Part shown: piece after piece, positions 32,968-42,145 of the stretch | Layout: the number at the start of each line of letters is the position of its first letter | Position numbering within the stretch: position 1 is the first letter of the stretch | DNA from: Paenibacillus sp. 1011MAR3C5 | GTDB taxonomy: Bacteria > Bacillota > Bacilli > Paenibacillales > Paenibacillaceae | Direction of reading: 5' to 3' | Assembly: GCF_003591485.1 (NCBI RefSeq) | Contig: NZ_QZCF01000003.1 | Location: 744,001-808,000, forward strand | Length of the DNA: 64,000 bases | Notes under the pieces: generated by a model | Seen by the model: only the letters and a program-made list of their open reading frames with translations | Database searches by the model: none | Told to the model about the DNA's origin: nothing | Translations under genes and position numbers: made by a program

Positions 32968-32996
32968 TTGTCACCGCTCTGTTTTTTCGGTATGAT
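32968..32996 (+). promoter_or_regulatory. sigma-A promoter of ctaB
   Basis: -35 TTGTCA (32968-32973), 17-base spacer, -10 TATGAT (32991-32996), 71 bases before the start codon. Confidence 0.75.
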
Positions 32997-33067
32997 TAGA
33001 TTCGATTCATCAATGAAAGATAGACGCGCCCGGCGCGTCTTGTCGCATAACTCGGGAGGCTAGCTTT

Positions 33068-33925
33068 GTGCTGAAGGACTTGATTGCTTTAACGAAACCG
33101 CGGCTCCTTCGATTGAATATGTTCGCTGCGCTTGGCGGTTTTTGGGTAGCTTCAAAGTGGGATATTGATATCGCGCTAATGATATGGATGCTGATTGGCT
33201 CCACCCTGACGATGGCTTCGGCTACCGTTGTGAACAATTATTGGGATCGTGAATTGGACCAGAAGATGGAACGCACAAAAAATCGTACGCTGCCAATGGG
33301 CAGAATGACGCCGTCTGCCGTCCTGGCTTACGGCCTTATTCTTGGGATCACGGGCATTGCGTTATTATTCTTGATGGTTAATCCGATTACGGGTTGGCTT
33401 GGACTGCTCGGATGGTTTGTTTATATTGTCATCTATACGATGTGGCTGAAGCGAACGTCGACATGGAGCACATCCATTGGCGGCATATCCGGCGCTATGC
33501 CTCCGGCTATCGGCTATTGTGCCGTTACCGGCGAGATCGATGCCGGCGCCTGGATTTTGTTCGCCCTGCTGTTCCTGTGGCAGCCGGCGCACTTCTGGTC
33601 GCTAGCAATCCGTCGCGTTGAAGAATACCGGGAAGCTGGTTTCCCGCTGTTGCCTGTCGTAAAAGGCGTCAAGCGGACTAAGCTGCAGATGATTCCTTAT
33701 GTCCTGTTGCTTCTGCCGTCGGTTATTCTGCTGTACTGGTTTGGATACGCGGGCATTTATTTTCTTATTATTTCCGTCGTATTGAGCCTCGTATGGCTTG
33801 TTCATACGCTGCAAGGCATTAAGGCCAAAAATACGGACAAATGGGCAAAGGTTAACTTTTTAATATCGGTCAATTATTTGATGGTCGTCTTTATTGCCAT
33901 GATCGCGAATACGACTTCGGTGTAA
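33068..33925 (+). CDS. ctaB: protoheme IX farnesyltransferase (heme O synthase)
   Basis: 285 residues, UbiA-type prenyltransferase with about nine membrane helices. The diphosphate/Mg-binding motif NNYWDRELD (residues 56-64) and the following MERTKNRTLPMGR are characteristic of heme O synthases. It transfers the farnesyl group to heme b, giving heme o for heme a synthesis. The start is GTG at 33068, 8 bases after GGGAGG. The SCO gene follows 48 bases downstream; heme A synthase is at 49235. Confidence 0.94.
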   Translation: MLKDLIALTKPRLLRLNMFAALGGFWVASKWDIDIALMIWMLIGSTLTMASATVVNNYWDRELDQKMERTKNRTLPMGRMTPSAVLAYGLILGITGIALLFLMVNPITGWLGLLGWFVYIVIYTMWLKRTSTWSTSIGGISGAMPPAIGYCAVTGEIDAGAWILFALLFLWQPAHFWSLAIRRVEEYREAGFPLLPVVKGVKRTKLQMIPYVLLLLPSVILLYWFGYAGIYFLIISVVLSLVWLVHTLQGIKAKNTDKWAKVNFLISVNYLMVVFIAMIANTTSV

Positions 33926-33973
33926 TCTTAGCCAGATCGGGTGCATGAGGGCCAATGGGGAGAGGAATATCAG

Positions 33974-34582
33974 ATGAGTTTTTTGCGCAAACACAGCTTT
34001 AAGATCGCCGTGCTGGCATTATGTGCGGCAATGGGCATTTATTTATTGTATATGTACGGTCCGAAGAAGGCGGAGCCGTTGCCATTGCTTCAGGCAGCAC
34101 CTGCTTTCGAGATGAATGATATTGACGGCAAGCCGGTATCGCTGGAATCGACCAACGGCAAAGTTCGTATTGTGTACTTCTACTTCGCCAATTGCCCGGA
34201 TGTGTGCCCGCCGACCACCTTTATGCTGGGCGAGGCGCAGGACATACTGAGGGAGCAAGGCACGCTGGGAGACAAGGTCGAGCTGATCTCGATTACGTTC
34301 GATCCGGAGCGGGATACGCCGGATGCGATCAGACAGTTCGCGGAACGCACGTCGGTTGATACCGATGGCTGGCACTTCCTCCGCGGTGAAGAGGAAGCTA
34401 CGATTCAACTGGCCCGCGATTTTGAGGTTGGTGTCATCAAGGTAGAGAAAGAAAATACATTTGCTCACTTCAATGTCATTACGTTGGTCGATCAGAATGG
34501 CCAGATCCGGGAATGGATCAACGGCAATGATGAAGAGCTGACGCCGGAATATATTGTTCAGCAGATTAACAAGCTGCTCTAA
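33974..34582 (+). CDS. SCO1/SenC-family copper chaperone
   Basis: 202 residues. One N-terminal membrane anchor (about 10-28) and a thioredoxin-like domain with the copper-binding C74-P-D-V-C78 motif and H164 (FAHFNVITL). SCO proteins deliver copper to the CuA site of cytochrome c oxidase on the outer face of the membrane. ATG at 33974 follows GGGGAGAGGA; an upstream in-frame start at 33941 lacks a site. Operon with ctaB. The stop overlaps by 3-4 bases the stop of the convergent TOPRIM gene. Confidence 0.93.
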   Translation: MSFLRKHSFKIAVLALCAAMGIYLLYMYGPKKAEPLPLLQAAPAFEMNDIDGKPVSLESTNGKVRIVYFYFANCPDVCPPTTFMLGEAQDILREQGTLGDKVELISITFDPERDTPDAIRQFAERTSVDTDGWHFLRGEEEATIQLARDFEVGVIKVEKENTFAHFNVITLVDQNGQIREWINGNDEELTPEYIVQQINKLL

Positions 34583-34950
34583 AATTCATCTTTCATCCAC
34601 CTGGAAGCGGGATCGGTCGCAGGATACACAATATGCGCATCGAGGCCCGCTTTTTCTAATTGCTGGATCAAGTATTCATCCGGCGTATGCTCGACGCCCG
34701 CATACCCCCGGCGTGTATAGATATGTTCTGCATCCGGGAACAAATCGCGGAGCATCCCGCGAATGCGCTTGCCCGACGAATCGTTATCGGTGAAGATGTA
34801 GACGGCAAGTTCGCCGATTTCTTTGCGAAGCTTCTCCAATTGATCAGTGCCCGGCGTACCGTACGTACAGTAAATGCCCACTTCTTCGTTCAAAATGCGT
34901 CTTAGCTTGCTCCTGTCGTTTTTTCCTTCCACTACGATGGCGTATTCCAT
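34579..34950 (-). CDS. TOPRIM domain protein (YusF-like)
   Basis: 123 residues, a stand-alone TOPRIM domain: IVVEGKNDRSKL carries the catalytic Glu and VYIFTDNDSSGKRIRGML the DxD motif. Similar to the small RNase M5-like proteins of Bacillus (YusF group). Likely an RNA- or DNA-acting nuclease or an adaptor; function unproven. ATG at 34950 lies 7 bases after AGGAGG; the open frame upstream of it is not needed. Overlaps the convergent SCO gene end. Confidence 0.87.
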   Translation of the reverse strand: MEYAIVVEGKNDRSKLRRILNEEVGIYCTYGTPGTDQLEKLRKEIGELAVYIFTDNDSSGKRIRGMLRDLFPDAEHIYTRRGYAGVEHTPDEYLIQQLEKAGLDAHIVYPATDPASRWMKDEF

Positions 34951-34995
34951 GTTCAGGCCTCCTGTTCCACTATAGTGTACCATCGGGCGAGCCGG

Positions 34996-35027
34996 AATAA
35001 AAAGCAAACGGCCCGACATGCGGGCCG
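34996..35027 (-). terminator. terminator of the YjcZ-type gene
   Basis: CGGCCCG (35009-35015) / CGGGCCG (35021-35027); on the minus strand TTTGCTTTTTATT follows. Confidence 0.8.
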
Positions 35028-35045
35028 CTGCTTATATGCTATGGC

Positions 35046-35159
35046 TTACCAAAAACCAGCACACACAATGATGACGAGCAGGATAAACAATACGAGAATT
35101 GTGCCTACGTTCGTGTGGCCATGACCATAGCCGCAGCCTCTGTTATCTACGCCTCCCAT
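35046..35159 (-). CDS. YjcZ-family sporulation peptide
   Basis: 37 residues: a short Gly/Cys/His-rich N-terminus (MGGVDNRGCGYGHGH) and one hydrophobic helix VGTILVLFILLVIIVCAGFW. This matches the YjcZ family of tiny sporulation membrane proteins. ATG at 35159 is preceded by AAGGAG followed by a G-rich stretch (about 12 bases spacing). Own terminator downstream. Too short for most gene-length cut-offs. Expected to sit in a spore membrane; function unknown. Confidence 0.85.
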   Translation of the reverse strand: MGGVDNRGCGYGHGHTNVGTILVLFILLVIIVCAGFW

Positions 35160-35284
35160 GGAGTCACCCCTCTCCTTGATTCAACGTCAAGGACACCTGC
35201 TGTGCCGCTCTGCGATGCGGTAGTCGCTTGACACAATGTATCATATGAGCGGAGGAGACAAATGCCTTGTGCATTTACCCATAC

Positions 35285-36463
35285 TCAGGAAAAATGGGTG
35301 TTTGGCGTCATCGTTCGAATTTTGTAGAAGGGCAGCAGAGTAAGACCGATCATCAGGCCGAGGAACGCGATGTAGTAAGGTGATACATGGTCGCGCAGCT
35401 GTCCAGCCAGCATCGGTCCGAGGAAAGCCCCTATCGAGAAGGCGATCGACAGGATAGAGAAGGTGCGGCCGTAGCGGGCTCCGCCGCTTAGCTCGATCAG
35501 GAGCGTAGACAATGCGGGCAATACGATACCCTTTGCCATCCCGATGCCGAGCAGCATGACCGGCAGCGGCAGCGGCATATCGGCGGCAATGCCAAAGTAC
35601 ATCAAGGCCAGGCATACCGAACCGAATAGTGTACGGTAGAAGGCTGGGAACCGGTTAAGGAACATCATGCTCAGAGTGATCAGGGCGCCTATGCTGATCA
35701 CAGAGAATAGAAGGCCGGTCGTCATCATCGCTTCCTTGGTCTTTGCCATAAGAGGCAGCTCGAAGGAGAGAATGCCTTGTGCGCAGCTGATGCCGACTGG
35801 CAGCAGGAAGATAAGCCAGGGCAAGGATGGCGACGGCTCGGCTTGTTGCTTTTTCTGCAAAGCAGTAGGTGCCGGGGATTCCCCGTCCGCAGCGATTTTC
35901 GTATCGTCAAGCTTGCGGTTTATATCTTTGATGAAGAAGAGAGCGCATATGGCCGTTATGACAAGGACCCATCCCAGGACGGTAAAAGCAACGGCGAAGC
36001 CGATCTTGGCAACCAGATAAGCGCCGGCAGCAGGGGACACGACGGAAGCCAGCGTATGGACTAGCCCGTTGCCCGCCATGAGCTTGCCCTGTTCTGTCCG
36101 ATCATCCGTAAGGCGCGCCAGCAGCGCGAGGCAGGCAGGCGACAGGAAAGCGAGCACGAAGCCGCTGATCGAACGAAGCAGCAGCAGCTGCCAAGGGTCC
36201 GTCACATTGGACTGGAAGAGAAGGATCACACCTGCGGCGAGCAGACTGAACACGATGAACAAGCGGCTGCCGTACCGGTCGACCCCGAATCCGGCAATCA
36301 GATTGCCCGGAAGATGGGTGATCGAATACATGCCCATCATCAATCCGATGAATGATGGCGCAGCCCCGATCGAGATCGCGAACGGCGTCAGAATTGGATA
36401 TTGCGCGTGCAAATCAAAAAACGCAACGAACAAAAACAAGTAAAGCCAAACAGCGGTTTTCAT
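35285..36463 (-). CDS. MFS transporter
   Basis: About 392 residues with 12 hydrophobic helices and a central hydrophilic loop (KDINRKLDDTKIAADGESPAPTALQKKQQAEPSPS). The motif GFGVDRYGSRLF between helices 2 and 3 is the MFS loop motif A. Probably a drug or metabolite exporter. Two ATG codons are possible: 36463 is 10 bases from AAAGGAG, 36469 only 4, so 36463 is preferred. Monocistronic. Confidence 0.87.
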   Translation of the reverse strand: MKTAVWLYLFLFVAFFDLHAQYPILTPFAISIGAAPSFIGLMMGMYSITHLPGNLIAGFGVDRYGSRLFIVFSLLAAGVILLFQSNVTDPWQLLLLRSISGFVLAFLSPACLALLARLTDDRTEQGKLMAGNGLVHTLASVVSPAAGAYLVAKIGFAVAFTVLGWVLVITAICALFFIKDINRKLDDTKIAADGESPAPTALQKKQQAEPSPSLPWLIFLLPVGISCAQGILSFELPLMAKTKEAMMTTGLLFSVISIGALITLSMMFLNRFPAFYRTLFGSVCLALMYFGIAADMPLPLPVMLLGIGMAKGIVLPALSTLLIELSGGARYGRTFSILSIAFSIGAFLGPMLAGQLRDHVSPYYIAFLGLMIGLTLLPFYKIRTMTPNTHFS

Positions 36464-36550
36464 TGGCATATATCTCCTTTGCTCGGTCCCTTCTATCTAC
36501 TTGTACGTAGCGATGGGACAGGATATGTCTGCCTGTAATGGAAGAGAGCG

Positions 36551-36579
36551 TTTACGCTCCTTTGCCAGTAGGCTATAAT
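36551..36579 (+). promoter_or_regulatory. sigma-A promoter of the 36625-39222 operon
   Basis: -35 TTTACG (36551-36556), 17-base spacer, -10 TATAAT (36574-36579), 46 bases before the first start codon. Confidence 0.65.
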
Positions 36580-36624
36580 ATTTTGTAATCGGGTTTTGTA
36601 CGAGATATAATGGAGGGGATCGTA

Positions 36625-37074
36625 ATGAGTTTTTTGGATTTTACATCGTATGACACAGAGACTTGGACAACGTTTTTCAAAGACAACTGGCTGGTGCTCG
36701 TCATCGCGCTAGTTGTGTTGTTTTTGGTCATTCGAATTGTGAAAACAGTCGTTAAGTGGGCCATCGTTGCCGCACTTGTCATTGGACTTGTGCTGTACAG
36801 CGGATATACGCTGGACGATGTCAAGGATATCGGCTCTAAAGTGATGGACAATGTGAAGCAGGAAGCGCTCAATGTGATGGTCGGAGACGGGAAGGACGCG
36901 GATTACAGCCTGAACGATGACGGGACCTATACGGTCAAAACAAATAATGTAGAGTTGAAAGGCGAGGTCGGAGCGTCGGAAGTGAAGGTGTCCGTGCACG
37001 GTGCACCGTATATTACATTCCAGATCGAAGGTGTGATCCAGACGTTCATCGATCAAGCAAAGCAAAACGGTTAG
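36625..37074 (+). CDS. membrane-anchored hypothetical protein
   Basis: 149 residues. A hydrophobic region at about 22-55 (LVLVIALVVLFLVI, then WAIVAALVIGLVLYSGY) gives one or two membrane helices; the C-terminal 90 residues are soluble and beta-rich (GTYTVKTNNVELKGEVGASEVKVSVHG). No known family. ATG at 36625 follows GGAGGGG. It is 42 bases upstream of the penicillin-binding protein gene without a terminator, so a cell-envelope role is likely (inference). Confidence 0.78.
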   Translation: MSFLDFTSYDTETWTTFFKDNWLVLVIALVVLFLVIRIVKTVVKWAIVAALVIGLVLYSGYTLDDVKDIGSKVMDNVKQEALNVMVGDGKDADYSLNDDGTYTVKTNNVELKGEVGASEVKVSVHGAPYITFQIEGVIQTFIDQAKQNG

Positions 37075-37116
37075 CCTGCAGGTTTCTTACGCCTGCATGG
37101 ATTGGGAGTGAATAAC

Positions 37117-39222
37117 ATGCAGGATGATCCGCAGAAGCGGGAAATTGACAACCGGCGGAATTTTACGTTCCGCTTGAACTTTTTTTTCTTTATTACATTT
37201 GCTTTATTCAGCTTGCTAATCGTCCGATTGGCGGTGCTGCAGTTCGTGGAGGGCCCTTCGCTTAGCGCAATCGGAGTGGATACGAGTACAAGGAAAAACC
37301 AGATTCCACCGATACGGGGCAATATCTATGATGCGAATGGTTATCCTATCGCCTTTTCGACATCAACGCAGTCATTGTACTATAGCATCCAGCCAAGCAC
37401 GAGGTCGAAGAAATATGACGACGCTGCAAGAGAAACGGCAGAGAAGCTGGAGGAAGTCTTCCAGAAGTTCGGAGATCCGAAGCTGGAGATGTCGGTTGAC
37501 GATATCATTCGTCAGATGGACCTGGACTTCCAGCGAAATTATTTGTATGTGCCTAGACGGATCAAGTCGGGATTGACGAAAGCGGAAGTCGCATACTTCA
37601 TGGAGAATATGTCGGATTTCACAGGCATTGAGATTATGGAGGAGAGCGTCCGCAATTATGACCAAAGCTCCATTGCGGTGCAGCTCGTCGGGTATTTGAA
37701 GAAATATAAGGGTGTCCGCCTCGACAATGAGTTCTACAAGAACAAGATGAACGAGACCGACCCTACGTTGAAATATTTGGAGGAAGAAGAGGTAGGTCTG
37801 GACGGACTGGAGTTCATGTACCAGGATGTGCTTCGCGGGAAGAACGGCTTGAAAACTTATCCGATCAATAATCAGGAGCATATTATCGGGCCGATGCGCA
37901 TTACAAACCCGGAGAAGGGCTCTGACCTTTATTTGACGATTAACAAGGACGTTCAGCTTCGAACCGAAGAAGCGATCATGACTCACCTGGAGAAGATCCG
38001 GACCTCAAGCAATAGGTACGAGCGCGCGGAATACGCTCAGACGGGCTTTGCGGTCGCCATGGAAGTGGATACAGGCAAAGTGGTTGCGATGGCCAGTATG
38101 CCGGATTATGATCCGAATATTTGGGCAGGCGGGCGTATTAGTCCAGAAGATTACGAAAACTTCGGCTACGTACTGTCGAACGGCACGATTCGTACCGTTT
38201 ATGGTCCATACAAGACGACGGAAGAGCGGAATCGCCATCCATCCTCCATCGTGCCGCTTGGCTCAACCATGAAGCCGCTCACGGTGCTCCTGGGATTAAA
38301 TGAAGGCCTGTTCACGACAGAGACCCGCTACAATGATACCGGCGCATTCTATTACGGCCGGGCGGGCACTCATCAAGTACGGATCGGAAACTCACAGGGC
38401 AAGGTGTACGGCTACATCGACGGGGCGAAAGCGATCGAAAAATCGTCCAACCCGTTTATGGCGGCGATGATCGGGAATGCGCTATATATGCGCGGACCCG
38501 TTAACGGCAAATCCAGTGTAGAGATTTGGGACGAATATATGAAGCAGTTTGGTCTCGGCGTCTCGACGGAGAGCGGTCTGCCTGGAGAGTCGGCCGGGGT
38601 TATCGAATACTTCGGCGAGGCTGAGCGCGCGAGTGAGCAATCGGCATTGGTTCAGGCATCCTTCGGCCAGCAGGGTCGTTATACAACGCTGCAGCTAGCC
38701 CAGTACGCCGCGACGCTGGCGAACCGTGGCGCAAGGGTGAAGCCTCAATTCGTGAACGAGATTCGCGATGCCGACGGAAATGTAATCCAAGGCTACACGC
38801 CTGAGATTCTGAACACGATCGACATTCCGGAGAAGTACTGGAAGGAAATCGAGACGGGAATGTCCAAGGTTGATGTGCAGGGCTTTGAAGGCTTCGAGCA
38901 TAGTTTCAACCGGAAGACGGGTACATCCGAGCAAGAGGTATCGAAGCGCCGGGCGAATAACGCGGTGTTTATCGCTTATGCGCCAGCGGACAAGCCTAAG
39001 CTTGCCGTTGCGGTAGTAATTCCGGACGGTGGCTTCGGCGGCTACGGTGCTGCTCCGATCGCGAGACAGATCTTCGATGCATACGATGCGGAGATCGGCT
39101 TGACGGGCGTTCCGAACAAAGTGTTGAAAGCCAAGCTGTCGCTGCAAGACCAGAACGCAAATGGCGGCACAGCAGACGTTAATGCGCAGAACATGGAAGA
39201 TAATGAGGTAACTCAGCAATAA
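37117..39222 (+). CDS. class B penicillin-binding protein (transpeptidase)
   Basis: 701 residues. One membrane helix at about 18-42, a PBP dimerisation domain (RGNIYDANGYPIAFS at 67-81, to about 260) and a transpeptidase domain with all motifs: S383-T-M-K386, S443-S-N445 and K600-T-G602. It cross-links peptidoglycan; layout and length resemble PBP2-type elongation transpeptidases such as Bacillus PbpA/PbpH. ATG at 37117 follows GGGAGTG. Coupled to the small membrane protein upstream. No PASTA domain, so not the division or sporulation PBP type. Confidence 0.93.
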   Translation: MQDDPQKREIDNRRNFTFRLNFFFFITFALFSLLIVRLAVLQFVEGPSLSAIGVDTSTRKNQIPPIRGNIYDANGYPIAFSTSTQSLYYSIQPSTRSKKYDDAARETAEKLEEVFQKFGDPKLEMSVDDIIRQMDLDFQRNYLYVPRRIKSGLTKAEVAYFMENMSDFTGIEIMEESVRNYDQSSIAVQLVGYLKKYKGVRLDNEFYKNKMNETDPTLKYLEEEEVGLDGLEFMYQDVLRGKNGLKTYPINNQEHIIGPMRITNPEKGSDLYLTINKDVQLRTEEAIMTHLEKIRTSSNRYERAEYAQTGFAVAMEVDTGKVVAMASMPDYDPNIWAGGRISPEDYENFGYVLSNGTIRTVYGPYKTTEERNRHPSSIVPLGSTMKPLTVLLGLNEGLFTTETRYNDTGAFYYGRAGTHQVRIGNSQGKVYGYIDGAKAIEKSSNPFMAAMIGNALYMRGPVNGKSSVEIWDEYMKQFGLGVSTESGLPGESAGVIEYFGEAERASEQSALVQASFGQQGRYTTLQLAQYAATLANRGARVKPQFVNEIRDADGNVIQGYTPEILNTIDIPEKYWKEIETGMSKVDVQGFEGFEHSFNRKTGTSEQEVSKRRANNAVFIAYAPADKPKLAVAVVIPDGGFGGYGAAPIARQIFDAYDAEIGLTGVPNKVLKAKLSLQDQNANGGTADVNAQNMEDNEVTQQ

Positions 39223-39231
39223 CTTTTGAAC

Positions 39232-39271
39232 AAGCTGTCCGTGACGAATCCGTCACGGACAGCTTTTTTTT
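39232..39271 (+). terminator. terminator after the PBP gene
   Basis: A perfect 15-bp stem AAGCTGTCCGTGACG / CGTCACGGACAGCTT with a 4-base loop, followed by T7. Confidence 0.95.
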
Positions 39272-39304
39272 GTTGAGCGGGAATAGTCAGATCATCCAAA
39301 AAAT

Positions 39305-39339
39305 AAATGTTGCATAAAAGAAACATTTTTGTGTATTAT
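39305..39339 (+). promoter_or_regulatory. promoter and candidate MntR-type operator of the metal ABC operon
   Basis: -35 TTGCAT (39310-39315), 18-base spacer, -10 TATTAT (39334-39339). Overlapping it is an inverted repeat AAATGTT-n10-AACATTT (39305-39328); the part TTGCATAAAAGAAAC resembles known MntR boxes (TTTGCNTnARGGAAAC). Binding there would block the promoter when manganese is plentiful. Confidence 0.65.
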
Positions 39340-39426
39340 TAAAAAAGAGGCGTAAGGCTAAATGAAATGGACAGAGGCAAATCCAATTTTGTTCCTATCG
39401 TGATTGGCTCATGGGGAGGCATACTT

Positions 39427-40392
39427 ATGAAAATGCGTAAATTCAGTAGTTCAGGTATAGAGCGTTTAATGATTACGCTGGCGTTTTTAGCCGTTTCGAT
39501 TCTGGTACTGTCGGCATGCGGCAGCGAATCAGGCGGTCCGAATGACAGCGGCAAGCTGCGCATAACAGCTACGACCGGAATGATTGCGGATGCGGCCAAG
39601 CAGGTCGGCGGCGATTATGTGGAAGTAACGGGATTAATGGGGCCGGGCATCGACCCCCATCTATATAAGGCATCTCAAGGCGATGTCCGTAAGCTCGATC
39701 ACGCGGATATTATTTTCTACAACGGACTCCATCTGGAAGGCAAGATGGGAGAGATTTTCGAGAAGCTGGAGAAGAGCAAGCCGGTTGTAGCGGTTGCCTC
39801 CAAGCTGATAGAATCCCAGTTGCTGAGTGATCCGGCTGCAACGGGAGAGGCCGTGCACGATCCGCATATCTGGTTCGATGTGAAGCTCTGGATGTCCGCC
39901 GTGGAAGTGATCAGAGACTCGCTTGTCGAGAAGGACCCGTCGCATGCCGAGCAATATGCGGCGAATGCCAGCGCTTATCTCGCGGAGATGGAGAAGCTCG
40001 ACGCGTACGCTCGCGAGCAGATTGCCTCCATACCGGAGAAGAGCCGCATTCTGGTAACGGCGCATGATGCATTCGGATATTTCGGCAAGGCATACGGGCT
40101 GCAGGTCACAGGCCTGCAAGGCATGAATACGATGTCGGAATACGGCTCCAAGGACGTCAGCGAGCTGCGGGATTTCTTGGTGGATAACGGCATCAAAGCG
40201 GTGTTCATCGAATCGAGCGTATCCTCGAAGTCGATCGAATCCGTCATAGAAGGAGCCAAGAAACTGGGTCATGAGGTTCGGATCGGCGGGGAATTGTTCT
40301 CCGACGCGATGGGCGATGAGGGAACGCCAGAGGGCACCTATCTGGGCATGGTGAAACATAATGTCGAAACGATTGTTGAATCGTTGAAATAA
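39427..40392 (+). CDS. mntA: metal ABC transporter substrate-binding lipoprotein (Mn/Zn type)
   Basis: 321 residues. Lipoprotein signal with lipobox LSAC (C31), then a TroA/PsaA-type fold. Metal-ligand segments: GPGIDPHLYKAS, VHDPHIWFD, TAHDAFGYFG and GGELFSDAMG, matching the three-His-plus-acid site of Mn/Zn binders. There is no long His-rich loop, which favours manganese over zinc. ATG at 39427 lies 7 bases after GGGGAGG. First gene of a four-gene importer operon behind a candidate MntR site; the symbol is by analogy. Confidence 0.88.
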   Translation: MKMRKFSSSGIERLMITLAFLAVSILVLSACGSESGGPNDSGKLRITATTGMIADAAKQVGGDYVEVTGLMGPGIDPHLYKASQGDVRKLDHADIIFYNGLHLEGKMGEIFEKLEKSKPVVAVASKLIESQLLSDPAATGEAVHDPHIWFDVKLWMSAVEVIRDSLVEKDPSHAEQYAANASAYLAEMEKLDAYAREQIASIPEKSRILVTAHDAFGYFGKAYGLQVTGLQGMNTMSEYGSKDVSELRDFLVDNGIKAVFIESSVSSKSIESVIEGAKKLGHEVRIGGELFSDAMGDEGTPEGTYLGMVKHNVETIVESLK

Positions 40393-40424
40393 CGTTCGGT
40401 TGATAGAGAAAGGGAGTGGCCTTA

Positions 40425-41210
40425 ATGAGTCAGACTGCGGAATCGGTATTCACGTCAAGCGAGGCTGCGGCGCCGTTGTCGGTAAGCGGGCTTAGCGTAG
40501 CGTACCAGAAAAAACCTGTGCTTCGGAACGTTTCCTTTCAAGTACAGGAAGGCGAGCTAATCGGCATCATCGGGCCGAATGGAGCAGGGAAATCAACCAT
40601 GATAAAGGCGGCGCTGGGACTGATTCCGTCCATTAGCGGAGAAGTGCTTGTCTACGGCAAGCCATACAAGGAGCAGCGCAAGCTGATCGGATACGTGCCT
40701 CAACGGGAATCCGTCGATTGGGATTTTCCGACGAACGCACTCGACGTAGTGCTAATGGGAACGTACGGCAGGCTCGGCTGGTTCGGCCGGCCGAAAGCGA
40801 AGGACAAGGCGCTTGCGCTGGAGTGTCTGGAGAAGGTCGGCATGGCGGAATTCGCCGACCGGCAGATTAGCCAATTGTCCGGGGGACAGCAGCAGCGCGT
40901 ATTTCTGGCAAGAGCGCTGGCGCAGAACGCCAAGCTGTATTTCATGGATGAGCCCTTCGCCGGCGTAGACGCTGCAACGGAGAAAGCGATCATCACGCTG
41001 CTGCAGGAGCTTAAGAAGCAAGGGAAGACGGTTATCGTCGTTCATCACGATCTGGCGACCGTCGAGCAATACTTCGACTCCGTGCTGCTGCTTAATGTAG
41101 AGCTGCAGGCGTTCGGACCGACATCCGAGACATTCACCCAGGAGAAGCTTCAGCTTACCTATGGGGGGAGATTGGCATTTCTCGATCAGAGCCGAGGTGA
41201 TCGGACATGA
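40425..41210 (+). CDS. mntB: metal ABC transporter ATP-binding protein
   Basis: 261 residues. Walker [10 protein letters not shown] (about residues 45-53), signature LSGGQQQR, Walker B LYFMDEPF and switch His in VVHHD are all intact. Powers the import of the metal bound by the lipoprotein encoded upstream. ATG at 40425 follows AAAGGGAG; a GTG at 40416 in the same frame lies in the ribosome site. It overlaps the first permease gene by four bases. Confidence 0.92.
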   Translation: MSQTAESVFTSSEAAAPLSVSGLSVAYQKKPVLRNVSFQVQEGELIGIIGPNGAGKSTMIKAALGLIPSISGEVLVYGKPYKEQRKLIGYVPQRESVDWDFPTNALDVVLMGTYGRLGWFGRPKAKDKALALECLEKVGMAEFADRQISQLSGGQQQRVFLARALAQNAKLYFMDEPFAGVDAATEKAIITLLQELKKQGKTVIVVHHDLATVEQYFDSVLLLNVELQAFGPTSETFTQEKLQLTYGGRLAFLDQSRGDRT

Positions 41211-42145
41211 AAAACATTATGTCGATGCTGGCCGATCCCAATATGCAGTGGATTTTCTTCGGCTGTATGCTGCTGGGGCTCAGCAGCGGGGTAATCGGAA
41301 GCTTCTCGTACCTTCGGAAGCAAAGCCTTGTTGGAGATACGCTGGCGCATGCGGCGCTGCCGGGCATATGCATCGCATTCATGCTGACTGGCGTCAAGTC
41401 CATCGGCGTGTTTCTGATTGGAGCCGGAATCGCTGGCGTCATCGCTACCTTCGGTATTGGCTACATTACTCGCCACTCCAGATTGAAGCAAGATGCGGCG
41501 CTTGGCATCGTGCTGTCGACTTTTTTCGGATTAGGCATCGTTCTTCTTACTTTTATTCAGCACGGCGCTTACGGCAATCAAGCAGGGCTTGATAAATTTC
41601 TATTCGGGCAAGCGGCTGCGATGGTAGGGTCCGACGTTGTGACGATGTCGATCATATCGGTAGCGCTTGTGTCGATCTGTACTTTATTGTTCAAGCAGTT
41701 CAAGCTCATTTCCTTTGATGCGGGTTTTGCCAAAGGAATCGGTTATCCGGTAGCATTCCTGGAGCAGCTGCTTATGCTGCTGATTGTTGTGGCCGTAGTT
41801 GTTGGGATACAGGCGGTCGGTGTCGTGTTGATTGCTGCTCTATTGATTACACCGGCAGTATCGGCTAGATATTGGACGAATCGGCTGGGCGTTATGGTTG
41901 CTTTATCGGGGATGTTCGGTGCGCTTAGCGGCGCGCTGGGCACATGGATCAGCTCCTCGGTATCCAATCTGCCGACAGGTCCCGTTACGGTGCTTGCTGC
42001 GACCGCATTTTTCTTGCTATCGATTTTGTTCGGACCTCAGCGCGGCTTGATCGCCAAGCGGGTGCTTCGCCTTCGCGTAAAGAAACGCTATAGCATGGAG
42101 GGAGAGCTGCGGGCTGAACGCATGAAAGGAGAGACGGCTGTATGA
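41207..42145 (+). CDS. mntC: metal ABC transporter permease 1
   Basis: 312 residues, ABC-3 family permease with about nine membrane helices; conserved [16 protein letters not shown] near the start and [24 protein letters not shown] near residue 210. The ATGA overlap at both ends with its neighbours shows translational coupling. Forms the membrane channel together with the next gene product. It has an unusually long basic C-terminal tail ([26 protein letters not shown]). Confidence 0.92.
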   Translation: MKNIMSMLADPNMQWIFFGCMLLGLSSGVIGSFSYLRKQSLVGDTLAHAALPGICIAFMLTGVKSIGVFLIGAGIAGVIATFGIGYITRHSRLKQDAALGIVLSTFFGLGIVLLTFIQHGAYGNQAGLDKFLFGQAAAMVGSDVVTMSIISVALVSICTLLFKQFKLISFDAGFAKGIGYPVAFLEQLLMLLIVVAVVVGIQAVGVVLIAALLITPAVSARYWTNRLGVMVALSGMFGALSGALGTWISSSVSNLPTGPVTVLAATAFFLLSILFGPQRGLIAKRVLRLRVKKRYSMEGELRAERMKGETAV

